Origin: Portulaca oleracea | Taxonomy: Eukaryota; Streptophyta; Magnoliopsida; Caryophyllales; Portulacaceae | Direction of reading: 5' to 3' | DNA length: 64,000 nt | NCBI GenBank assembly: GCA_029582165.1 | Contig: CM055875.1 | Coordinates: 31,812,644 to 31,876,643 of the forward strand | Shown here: one piece after another, positions 1 through 10,115 of the stretch | How positions within the stretch are numbered: position 1 is the first letter of the stretch | How the letters are laid out: each line of letters opens with the position of its first letter | Position numbers and translations under genes: made by a program | The notes under the pieces: generated by a model | The model's database searches: none | What the model saw: only the letters and a program-made list of their open reading frames with translations | Told to the model about the DNA's origin: nothing

Positions 1-935
1 GATTATATGGAAACCGGTAACGGAACAGTTTTGATAGGGTCTAGAGATTGGGTCACCATAGGTAGTATAGTCATCCTTTAACCGAACCGTTTGAACTGAA
101 GGTTCCTTATAATGTTAGCTTTCATAGAAATTTTACGAATCGGACTTTGGAGTTGTATAAGTCGAGTTATACCCCGATTACCAGACCTAGGTCAGATCTG
201 GACAGTTTGGATTGATGACCGCTTTTGAGGACTTTAGAGCATGTTTTTTTTTGTCTCGAGTTCAACATAAGAGTTTTAGTAGACATCCCCAGGTTTCCGA
301 AAAGTCCAAAACCAGACCCATAGGATGTCGGGAAGTCACGTTATGACCCTTTTTATGTGGATGTTGTAATATGTCTTACTGATGTTAGTTGTTAATGAAT
401 GTGTTGTTGATTGAAAAGTTTACTTGGTATTATTATACGATTACTTGGAATGTGTTAAGTAATTTAAAGTGTGAATTCATGATTGATAGGAACCTATAGT
501 CTTCCTAGGGGAGGGTTAGGTAGAAGGTAGTTAATACTAACTTCGAAGGGGCACGTTCTGATTAGAATAATTATTCTATGTTAGGCCCGAGCTAATTCGC
601 GTCGTTAGTGAGCTCAAGTGTATTCGTTTTTGCTGTGAAGTGAAGCTAACCAGGTAATGTCTATGCTCTAATTCCCACCGGGATGTTCTTTAAATGTGTT
701 TTAATGTTTTCTAATCTGTTGTGATCAGGATTGCATCCCGAAAGGGGACTTTTGTGGAAATGTGACCATCTGTTTTGGATAACTGTGCGTATTTGTTGTG
801 ATTATTGATTTATGAGTTGAGAATTGAGATGGTCTTTTATAAGTAGTTTTGATACTGGTTTTGATAACCTGGGTTGGGTTTGACTGAGTTGTGAGTTGAG
901 TTTTTGCATTAATTCAAAGTGAAACATTAAGCGGG
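1..935. repeat. Unclassified repeat flanking the Tat/Ogre-like insertion (left part)
   Basis: No convincing coding frame. The 5-bp duplication GCGGG at 931-935 and 11700-11704 shows this DNA was once contiguous with the DNA starting at 11705, so both are halves of one older repeat or intergenic segment. I do not recognise a family; the texture resembles LTR or untranslated retroelement sequence. Confidence 0.4.
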
Positions 936-2545
936 TGTGGGACCCGGGAAAATCCCCGTGGTATCCCTCGCGGTAAACGGTGAGCGAAAATGGTGTATTT
1001 TCTTTGAGAAGATTTGCTCGAATTTCCGTTTAAAATAAATTAAAGTTTAAAATTTAAATAAACTCTTTTTTTTGGATTTTATTAAAATATGAGAATTTTA
1101 TTTATTCAGGAAGTGAACAGAAAATAAAAAAAAGGAAAAAAGAAACGAAAAAAAAACAAACAGAAAACCCCGGGACTGGGCTCGGGGCGGTTTACTGTAG
1201 CAATACCTGCAGGTATTGCGCCTGCCCCGGCCCGAGACAGAAGAAACAGAGAACCCCGGGACTGGGCTCGGGGCGGTTTACTGTAGCAATACCTGCAGGT
1301 ATTGCGCCTGCCCCGGCCCGAGACAGAAGAAAAATAAAATCTTTTTTTTTAAAAGAAAAAGAAAATAAAAAAAACTGCAAACAGGAGGATTCGAACCCGA
1401 GACCGAGACTGCTGTCTACTGCGATACCTGCAGGTATCGTGGTCGATAATCCGGGAGAGAGTCCCGATCTGGAAGTCAGGTCCGGGCCGTGGGTCGGGCC
1501 AGAATACCGCCAGGTATTCTGTCCGTCCCGGCCTCGGAGCCTACTTCCGAACTTAGGGATTTGGACCTTAAAAAAACTTTATTTTCGCAATCCGCTTTTT
1601 TTTTTCAAATCCGAAAAGAAAATGAAACCCGAAAAATAAATAAAAGAAAGAAAAGAAAAACGAGTCGCCAATTAATTTTTGAACGAGAATTAATAAACTC
1701 ATAAAAAGTGACTCCACAAACCACGAACCACGAGATTCGGATCCGGGGTTAAGGTTACGAATTCGGGAATAAAATTCTTGAATCCGCCCGTTCAACGAAC
1801 GGACTTTACTAAACCGGTTAAAATAAAAAAAAAAGGGGAAAGAAGAGAGTAGAACGGAGTATTAATTATCGTTATTAATGTTATTTAGTTACATACAAAT
1901 GCAATAGTAAACGTGAAGTAAATACAAGAAATAAAAGAATTAAATACAAGCGTACCTTTATTCACGAACAATCCATATTATTTAGGTCGAGTTTAGGGTT
2001 AACTCAGATTACATGATAATATGAATCAAGAATAGATAGAGAAGGAGAAAGTAAATAAAATGCCAATTAAGTGTATGCAAAAGTGAATGAAATAGGGAGG
2101 AAGAAGAGAAGATGAAATCACCAAGTGTCAATACGCTCGGGTGATTTCGGTGTCGAGTTTAAGTGAGGGATGAGAGGGGTTTTTTATAGGAGAAAATAGG
2201 GTTGGAAATTTAGGTCAAAAAAAGAGGGGGAAAAATGCCCTAATACCGCCAAGTATTGGGCTTTTCTGGGAAGTCCAGCTGCTGTGACACGCAACCCTAG
2301 GCAGGCGGAGGCGCCTCGGGTCGGGCAGAACCCGCCCCAGATACCTGGCGGTATGGGGGTCGGATCCATGACCGGAGTGCATTCGCCTTGGGCCGCGTGC
2401 GGAGATGGTTTTGGGCTGATTTTTTTTTGGGTTTTTATTATTTTTTCTTTTGCATTTCACTTTCTTTGGCATTTTCTCCAAAATAACATAAAAATCAAAA
2501 TAAAGATAATTACAATAATTACGAGACAATTTTTGAGTGTCTAGA
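936..2545 (-). repeat. Left LTR (3' LTR in element orientation)
   Basis: Starts TGTGGGACCC and ends GTGTCTAGA, where the right copy ends GTGTCTACA, so the terminal CA has mutated. A TATA-like CTATAAAAAACC reads on minus near 2182-2193. Dyads include perfect 20-bp palindromes GCAATACCTGCAGGTATTGC at 1200-1219 and 1286-1305, an 18-bp palindrome at 1422-1439, AGAATACC/GGTATTCT at 1501-1520, and ATACC/GGTAT at 2341-2354. The first two sit in an 86-bp tandem duplication. The block around 1680-1800 is homologous (reverse strand) to 51068-51230. Confidence 0.88.
1159..1330. repeat. 86-bp tandem duplication, two units, each centred on a palindrome
   Basis: Two nearly identical units lie head to tail. 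Each is GC-rich and carries the palindrome GCAATACCTGCAGGTATTGC inside a larger imperfect dyad (CTCGGGGC upstream, GCCCCGGCCCGAG downstream). The right LTR has three units at about 10340-10570, two of them degraded, so unit number changed after insertion. Confidence 0.85.
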
Positions 2546-2548
2546 GTT

Positions 2549-2560
2549 AGCCCCCACTTT
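2549..2560 (-). other. Polypurine tract of the Tat/Ogre-like element
   Basis: On minus this reads AAAGTGGGGGCT and lies 3 nt from the left LTR, the expected place for priming plus-strand DNA synthesis. It fixes the element's orientation as minus. Confidence 0.75.
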
Positions 2561-2619
2561 GATCGAGTCTGAGTAAGATGATGATCAAAGTATAGCTTGG
2601 AGGTCTTCGATCTTTCCCA

Positions 2620-3085
2620 ATGTTGCTCAGTCTCTCCCGATTTCGTTCGAATGTAGTTCAGTCTCTCCCGATGTCGTTCAAATGTAGTTCAGTCTCTCCC
2701 GATGTCGTTGAAATGTAGCTCAGTCTTTCCCGATGTCGTTGAAATGTAGCTCAGTCTTTCCTGATGTCGCTGAAATGTAGCTCGGTCTCTCCCAATGTCG
2801 TTGAAATGTAGCTTAGTCTCTCCCGATGTCGTTGAAATGTAGCTCGGTCTCTCCCGATGTCGTTGAAATGTAGCTCAGTCTTTCCCGAAGTCGTTGAAAT
2901 GTAGCTCGCTCTCTCCCGATGTCGTTGAAATGTAGTTCGGTCTTTCCCGTTGTCGTTGAAATGTAGCTCAGTCTCTCCCGATGTTGTTGAAATGTAGCTC
3001 AGTCTTTCCCGATGTCATTGAAATGTAGCTCGGTCTCTCCCGATGTCATTGAAATGTAGCTCAGTCTTTCCCGATGTCGCTCGTT
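2620..3085. repeat. 31-bp minisatellite, about 15 units
   Basis: A 31-bp unit with core GATGTCGTTGAAATGTAGCT followed by CAGTCTCTCCC repeats without spacers. Units differ by a few substitutions (CTC/TTC, TCAG/TCGG). It lies between the polypurine tract and the rest of the interior, where Tat/Ogre elements commonly carry tandem repeats. Confidence 0.92.
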
Positions 3086-3439
3086 CTTTTGTTGAAGATG
3101 ATGCAAAATTGACTTGAAATTATTTTCTGAGTTATATAGAAATTATATTTCCATATTTTCTCTTGAAAATAATATTTTTTTGTTTTCATTTTTATTTATT
3201 ATAGGAGTATTAAAACAAAAGAAGTTTTAAATTCTCCTCATAATAATTTCCCGGTCAATGCATGTTAGGCCGGTCAAGGGAGTATTTAATTGGGTTTTAA
3301 GATGGGTAGGTGGGAAGTTTGAGAAGATGGATGAATGGTCTTTAAAAAGGGGAGCACCCTTATCCACATCCATCAACACTTCCATTTTCTACTTCCTCAC
3401 TCATTCTTTCTCTCTCTAAAATCCCGAGTAACCAGCCCC

Positions 3440-5160
3440 CACCGGGTGATCATACCGCCAGGTGTGGCATTTCCCGAGCCCCTACCTCGGTTTCGCGTCT
3501 CCTTGCTGCCGGTGTACCTCGATTTTCTCCACCAGATCCGGGAACTTGACCGGAGCCACAAAATACCGCCAGGTATCCGTCTCCTTTTTACTGTTTTTTT
3601 CGGAGTTTAGATCTGAAATTTTTTGCCGGAACGGACACTATACCGCTAGGTATGGTCTCGGGTTCAGACCCGAGCTTGACCCACTGACATGCCGGAATTT
3701 TGCTGAAACGGATACCTTACCGCCAGGTATGGTCTCGGGTTCAGACCCGAGCTTGACCCACTGACTTGCGGGAATTTTGCTGAAACGGACACCATACCGC
3801 CTGGTATTTGCTCATTTCTGAGTTTTCAGATTCGAATTTTTAAGTTGATTTTCGCTCGAGTCTCGGAATTTGAACTCGAAAAATTCGTCGGAACCCAGAC
3901 CATACCTGGCGGTATAGCCTGGTTCAGACTCGTTCTCTGGTTTTCTTTTGCGCGGTCTGTGGGAGACCCATACCTGGCGGTATGGGCTCGGGTTCAGACC
4001 CGAGGCTGACTCGCTCCGGTTTGGTCGATTTGCATAACCCGGGGTAGCTCCCATGCTTGCTTCCATGGTTTCAGGTCTGGGTCTTGGTTCTGGTTCGAGA
4101 ATTTTGCTTTGTTCCGAGATTTTGAACCTCCTTCTTGTGTTTCGCAGCTTATACGATGACACAACCCTTGAAACCTCGAGGTATTCGAATGAGCATGTGT
4201 GGCTTAGGAGATCGGAAGTCCTGGTAAGCCTTTCAAACTCATATTGTTGTATGGTCTTGGTATCTCGTATGCATGCTTTATACCAACCTTGTCATGTATT
4301 GAGGCCCAAAACTTTTTGTTGTTCCTTGTGTCGTCAAATTTTTAGAGTTTAACGTTGGGATTAACTAATAATCCCAAGATTTTTCTCATAAAAATCTGAT
4401 GTCATGTTTGCAGGCATGCAGTTCTGTCTAGTTTTCCATACTTTTCTGTACAATTTTTTTTTTTGTTTTCAAATCCTTGTACAGCCAGGCTGTCATGCCT
4501 CCAGGCATGCAACTCTGTCCCGTCAGTGTCGATCGATCGATCCTTTCGTTATTCGAACTCGGCGAGCTACCATGCATACAGGTATGGTGCTCTGTCCGGA
4601 GTTTTTCTGCACAGTCCGGACAGATTTAAGTCTGGGCAGGCTGGCATGCCTCCAGGTATGGTGCTCTGCCCGGAGTTTTTCTGCATGCAGGCGATTTAAT
4701 GCAGGCGAGGATGGCATGCCTCGGTATGCTACTATATGCTTGGTCATCGATTTTCTTTGTTTTTGCACAGTCTTGCCGGATTCGGGCCTAGTCAGGCTGT
4801 CATGCCTCCAGGCATGCAACTCTTTCCAACTGTCTTTGTTTTTCTGCACCGCTTCGTCAGATTTGGGGTCTAGTCAGGTTATCATGCCTCCAGGCATGCA
4901 ACTCTGTCCAGCCCAGGATCGGTCAGCCGGATTTCACTTGTTGCACGGACCCTAGGTAGGATGCCATGCATGTAGGCATGCCGCTATGCCCGATGTTTTT
5001 TTTTTCCGCATTGCCCAACCTTGAGTCCCCTCTGTCGAGCATACCGCCAGGTATTGCTCTGTGAAATCTTGCATTTTGTCTTTGCATTGGGTCCATTTTC
5101 TTCTTGGTAATGCTGTATGTGGAACCTCGGTCCGGACGATACTTGGTGGTATGATGTCTG
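3440..5160. repeat. Dispersed array of short interrupted palindromes
   Basis: At least 15 dyads separated by otherwise non-repetitive DNA. ATACC/GGTAT type with 4-nt spacers: 3451-3466, 3573-3586, 3640-3653, 3718-3729, 3794-3807, 3902-3915, 3967-3986 (8-bp arms CCCATACC/GGTATGGG) and 5041-5054. CATGCC/GGCATG type with spacer TCCA: 4494-4509, 4801-4816 and 4883-4898, with imperfect copies near 4569, 4646, 4706 and 4963. A third dyad, CTCGGGT/ACCCGAG with spacer TCAG, occurs at 3657-3674 and twice more near 3733 and 3988. No ORF here has recognisable protein similarity. Confidence 0.85.
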
Positions 5161-5286
5161 TATGCAAGACCCAGACCCGGCTTGTTCTTGGCAATATGAG
5201 TCGGGTTTGTCTGAATGCTCGAGTCTTCTTAGTTTAATTCAGAAATGAGTTATTTCCAAATTAATTCTCGTGAACATTGGGAATTG

Positions 5287-5515
5287 AATTTTTAGAGTTT
5301 AGCTTAGAAAATGAATTATTTTCCAAACTATTTCTCATAAAAATTTGTGATCCGTTTTAGAGTTTAACTCGTAAAATGAGCTAATTCTCATAAAAATTTG
5401 TGATCGGAATTTTAGAGTTTAACTCGAAAAATAAGCTAATTCTCATAAAAATTTGTGAACCGAATTTTTTAGAGTTTAACTCGGAAAATGAGTTAATTCT
5501 CGTAAAACTCGAATT
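5287..5515. repeat. Tandem repeat of about 59 bp, four units
   Basis: Units share TTTAGAGTTTAACTCG followed by an AT-rich stretch with CTCATAAAAATTTGTGA. They diverge by scattered substitutions and lie in the noncoding interior of the Tat/Ogre-like element. Confidence 0.8.
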
Positions 5516-6940
5516 ATCTCTTCATCGGCAGCGTCCTTTGAGCTTCTAGAAATACTTCCGAAGGCGATCAAGATCTCAAGTGAGCTTGCTTGATTTCTAA
5601 TCACCATAGCTGCATTTCTTTTGATGTTCAGGCGGAAGCTAGAAGAATGCAAATGCGGTCTTATGCATGTTATGCTACATGAATTACGAGAGAAACAGTA
5701 TGTGCAATACACAACTCTATTATGCATTATATTCTATAAGATTCTTTATGCATGATTTTATGCAGTCCTAATTCTAATGCATGATGTGACTCTTTTTTAT
5801 TTATGCAATGCATGTGACTTTTTTTTATTTGACTCGAGAAGAGAAAGGAAAAAAAAGAAAAATAAATAAAAACTAAAAAAACAACTAACGTGACTCAAAA
5901 TGAAAATGAAAAACAAATTAATGTGACTCAAAATGCAAACTAATGTGACCTAAAATGAAAAATGCATATGACCTAAAATCAAAAAACTAAAAAAAGTGCA
6001 CATTGATTTGCTGCATGTTTGCGATATGAGCATCCCCCACTTCCCCGAGAGAAAAAAAGTAAATCAAAAACTTTAAATGTCAAGAGTGATTTCGAAGTGA
6101 GTTTCAGGACAAGGCAAAAATAGTGAAAATGATGAGTTCTCTTGTCGAACTGCCTCGTTAGTTGCCATGATGCTGATATTGAGTGATGAGCAAGCCCCCA
6201 GTTGGAATGCTGCAAAAGACGATATTAATGGAAGACTCGGTCTGCTTAAGCTGCATGATGGGATAGTCAGGATGCTCGATCTTGATGTCATGGTTAGGAA
6301 CCCCAAGCACTAAGAAGGATCAAGCGACAAGTCGTCTTGAATTCTCTTGCCTTTTCTCTATTCTTCTTGATTCTTTTAGGCAGGGACATGTAAGCACCAA
6401 GCCCCCAGTATCAGTGAACAAGCGTCTTTAGGTGAGTCAGAATGATTGACCTAGGTGGGTGTCACCTTCAAGTAACGCCCTATTTCGATGCAACTGGCAT
6501 CTTGTTCTGCTAAAGGAATTATCCCTCACTCAGGTGTTCTGAAAGCAGGGATTAACTGACGAATCTAATACATGTACTAATGACCGAATCAGAAGAGCTC
6601 ACAAGGTGATGGGGTGAAAAATGGGAATGATGGAAAAGGTGGTGAAAGGTCAGGCCTTGATATAGGGTGAGATGAGGTTGTGAGTGGTTTGGTGAGGATA
6701 ACGATTAGATGAACAATATGGTGAATGGATGAGTAGTTCGATAGACAGAAGTTCGAACTGGTGAAGGTGGATGAGATGATTTATGGATGGAGCAGCATAT
6801 CTCATAAGGGAAGAGATGGTCAAATGGTTATGGTTTGATGAATTTAGGTATGAAGGGTGATCCAAGTCTGATGGGAAAAGGTGGGTGTGCTTTGGTGAAA
6901 CAAATCTAACAGCTTGTCAGTGTCATTAGAGACCAAGGTT
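5516..6940. other. Noncoding interior of the Tat/Ogre-like element
   Basis: No coding region recognised. 5880-5980 has a degenerate word of about 25 bp (AATGTGACTCAAAATG). The segment is probably what remains of, or replaced, the pol region; nothing pol-like is visible on either strand. Confidence 0.55.
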
Positions 6941-6949
6941 TCCTCTCCT

Positions 6950-7790
6950 TTTGCCTAGCTCGCCTGGTGAGGTTTTCGAGCTAGCCACTCTTCATTCTAT
7001 TTCTCAAAGACCAAATGACTTGATGATGGATTTTCTCTAAAGCGAATTGTAGTGGCCGGGCCTCCAAGAGGTTCTCCTACGTATCCAGTATGGAATCAGG
7101 TCAGTCGTAGTTCAACAGGTGCAGCTTTGATTGATGCCTCAAGAATGACTTTGAGATAGGTCGAAGGTTTAATGGGAAGGATAGGTGTGAAGGTTTGACG
7201 GGAAGGTTTTGGAATGTGTGCAAGTGACCAATGTAAATAGACGATTGCCTCTTACGCCTCTTATTATTGTTTTCTTCTTTCTCTTTTTTTTCTTTTTCTT
7301 TTTTTTTTTGAACTTGACAACCTCAATCTATATTTCTCTTATCCATGATATTTGTCACCTGCAACACATTAGTTGACTTAAAATGGATTTAGGGATGAGA
7401 TGGTCATAAGATGAATGACCGGGTTTATGGTTGTGGTTAAGAATATGGTGTTGGAAGGTAATAATGTAGGTAAAACAGCTAGATGAAATGAAGGTGGTGA
7501 TGATGTCGGTGGTAAGGGGTGGAAACCCTCTATCATAGGCATGTCTTTTTAAGCTGCATGATTTATTTGAGAGTGAGATTCACTTTTAGAGACTATTGGT
7601 CACTTTGAATTCTTTCCTTTTGCCTAACCTGTTGGATGGATGTTCAGGTTAACTTCTCTCATCTTAATTTTCACTCATTTGCCTCTCCTTTTGCCCAACT
7701 TGTTAGATAAGTGTTCAAGTTAACTTCTCTCTTTTTTATTTGTCTCTCCTTTTGCCTAACTTTGCTTTGACGGTGAAGTTAGCCTCTCTT
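6950..7790. repeat. Four copies of a TTTTGCC-led hairpin with covarying stems
   Basis: Each copy begins CCTTTTGCC or close to it, then an inverted repeat around a 13-14 nt loop, then CTCTC or similar. Stems: CTAGCTCG 6955-6962 with CGAGCTAG 6977-6984; TAACCTG 7625-7631 with CAGGTTA 7645-7651; AACTTG 7697-7702 with CAAGTT 7716-7721; CTAACTT 7756-7762 with AAGTTAG 7776-7782. Stem sequences differ between copies but stay complementary. Function unknown. Confidence 0.75.
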
Positions 7791-8227
7791 CTCTCTATTA
7801 ACCTTGGACTCGGGGTAGGGAAAAAATCATAGAGAAAATGTGATAGAGATGTGAGATGGAGTGAAGGATATGAGAAGATGGATGCGTCAGACTTGGATGG
7901 TCATATCGATGAATGAGCTCTTCAATTCGAATCAGGAATGCGAGCACAAGATTATTTCCTTAGCAGTTTAGAAGCAAATGAAGGGTCGGGGAAGACAAGA
8001 GTCATAATCATGAAAGGTTTCATCTTTATTGAATGCAACTAAGATGAATACATTAAAAAAATCTACTTGGGATACATCCCAACTGACTCTGAAAATAAAT
8101 GCCAACTTTCACGGAAAGAAAAGGAATGATAATCGAAAATCTCCTAATTAAGCCTTGTCATCTTCTACTCTGATGTAACCTGGGATTATAGAGCTTGAAA
8201 CGGAAGATCCCCGTACAACCTGGATTC

Positions 8228-9127
8228 CTAATGGGGTTTCTGTATTGTTTGTGCTGGCGGCAGTTCTCCTAATTGGAACACTTCTTCAAGTTTTTTCTTG
8301 AGGGTGAAGCAGTTTTCAGTATCATGACCTCGAAGTCCATGATATCTGCAAAACTTACTTGAGTTCCAAAATTTTCCCTCAGTTCCGAGTTCGCATCGAA
8401 AAGGGGGAAGCTCGATCTTTCCTTCTTTAAGAAGACAATTGAGAGCCTCGGTATTGGTAGTGTAGATTGGAATTTCAACATTCTTAACAGATGAATTAGG
8501 AGCCCTTTGATGAATGTCAGTGTTATGCAATCCCATTAATGATGATCCTTCTCCAATATTTTTTCTGATGCGATGTTCAATATTGGCCGTCCTTCTATCG
8601 TTTTGTAGAATCCAAAGGATCATATCCATTCTTCGGTCCAGACCCTCCATGCGTGATTGCATTTGAATTATTGTGGTAAAGAGTTTGTCCATAAAAGAAC
8701 TTTCTCGTTCGCCATATCTTTTTTCTTGATCTCCTCTCGTAAGTGAGGCCGAGGTTTTATCCTCCTTCTCAGTTGAAGGGGACTTCTCCCTTGGTAAGTT
8801 GAACCTATGTGGTTGATCGTCTATAAGAATAGGAGTGAGTCCTGTGTCCATATTGTGATTTGCAGACATAAGGATCTCTCTCTCTATTTCATGCATGCTT
8901 GATATTTTGCTATGATGGTTGTCGCTTTCCTCTTCATCAAAAGAATTCAGCCTATCATTCATCCTTGATAGCGTATCAATGATTTCATCTATTCTCCTAT
9001 CATTGCGTTGCATTTGCTGTGAAGCTCCAGTCAAATGTTGGGAGATGAAGAGATTGAGTTCATCGTTGCTATGTATTCCGTTGGAGGCCATTGGAGACAG
9101 TGGTGCAAAGAAGGCAATTTGTTTCAA
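8228..9127 (-). pseudogene. Truncated gag-like ORF of the Tat/Ogre-like element
   Basis: An open frame of 299 codons; an internal Met at 9091 (MASNG) is an alternative start. The N-terminal two thirds is hydrophilic and heptad-like (residues about 30-60 and 150-180), as in plant Ty3/gypsy Gag leaders. The C-terminus carries a Cys/His motif, CRYHGLRGHDTENC, from residue 260, then FTLKKKLEE. This matches the CxxHG-GH-T-xxC pattern found downstream of the capsid domain in plant gypsy Gag. The conserved core retrotransposon-gag region between these parts is not apparent, and no protease or pol frame follows, so I read it as an internally deleted gag. The frame is intact, so expression of a small Gag derivative is possible but unproven. 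Confidence 0.7.
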
Positions 9128-10094
9128 AGTCGGTCACCGAATCCTTATTCTGCCTGTATGGAAACCATAAACTTCAAAATCAACCCTGACATTGACTTAC
9201 CCAAAGACTAGCGACCTATATGAGACAACCTAATGCAGACCATGCCTATATGCTAATTTTTCCTTTTGACTTGACTCACCCATCATTGGGCTTGCATGAT
9301 GACCTCTAGCCTAAGATGAGACTATGTACGGGGAAGGTCCATCGGGCCATCATAAGATCGAGTCAACATTAAAGCCTTAATGAACTCAGATTTGAATAAT
9401 GACCGGATACACACTTTATGGGCCCAAATACAACCAAGGGTTGGACAAAGTCAAGCCAAGATCTCGGGTTTAATCAAACTTCTTTGATTTGGGTCCAAGA
9501 GAGACCTCTAGGTCTTCTTTAACCTTTGCATGACTATTGCCCAAACTAAAGCGGTATTTGGGGGGAAAGAACCATGAGCCCGACTCTAAAAAAAAAAAAA
9601 CATATAGCACATAATTTACACATATCACAACAAGGATGCACATATCACACAAGATGGGTAATGCACCTAACCGATGTTCTATATTCATGGGTTTAAGGTC
9701 GGATACCTAAAACTAACATACTCATGTGTCTCACTCGTCACATATTCTATGGAGTTCATAGTAGCGTGACCCGTGTGTTTCTCGCAAAATTAAAGGGAAA
9801 ATGTAAATTCATAATCCCGAGAATTTTAGGAGTGCTTCATGAGTGGGAAAGCAATTCGCGACCTTCTCGAAATGTGGGGTTCATTCCTTGAATTCGGAAA
9901 TATACTTTACCCAAAAGGAAAATTGGGTTAACCTAAACGGTACCTTTTGGTTCATCCCGATTTATTAAAAAATCAAGATGGAGGTCCGTATGCACGATGC
10001 CTAGCTAAATAATAAAAATTACAAGAATTAAATTCTCCTTTTCTACTAAAAAAAATTAAAAACCGGTTTTCCAAGTTTTACCCTCTTAAAGTAA
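9128..10094 (-). other. Untranslated leader between primer site and gag
   Basis: Sequence between the right LTR and the gag ORF in element orientation. No frame with recognisable content. 10020-10115 resembles leader DNA and includes AT-rich spacer. Confidence 0.5.
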
Positions 10095-10113
10095 GTCCCC
10101 TGTGGAGTCGCCA
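10095..10113 (-). other. Primer-binding-site-like sequence
   Basis: On minus it begins TGGCGACTCCACAGGGGAC, 2 nt from the right LTR boundary. A TGG start next to the 5' LTR is the standard tRNA-primer arrangement. The sequence resembles the arginine-tRNA-type site reported for Ogre/Tat elements; the tRNA identity is from memory and unverified. Confidence 0.65.
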
Positions 10114-10115
10114 TT

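Noticed and set aside
1200..1440. CTGCAG cores inside palindromes as cloning-site or vector sequence
   Set aside because: The same dyads occur with other centres (GCCA, TGGC) throughout the element, so the restriction-site match is incidental.
2620..3085. Regular short repeats that might suggest a CRISPR-like array
   Set aside because: The 31-bp units are contiguous with no unique spacers, and the setting is a plant retrotransposon; this is a minisatellite.
3335..4162. Several frames of about 100 codons on both strands
   Set aside because: They are the products of ATACC dyads and CTCGGGT repeats read in different frames; no protein family is recognisable.
4404..4955. A 183-codon plus-strand frame rich in Cys and His
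   Set aside because: Its repeated MPPGMQL-type words are the translation of the CATGCC dyads; the opposite strand is open for the same reason.
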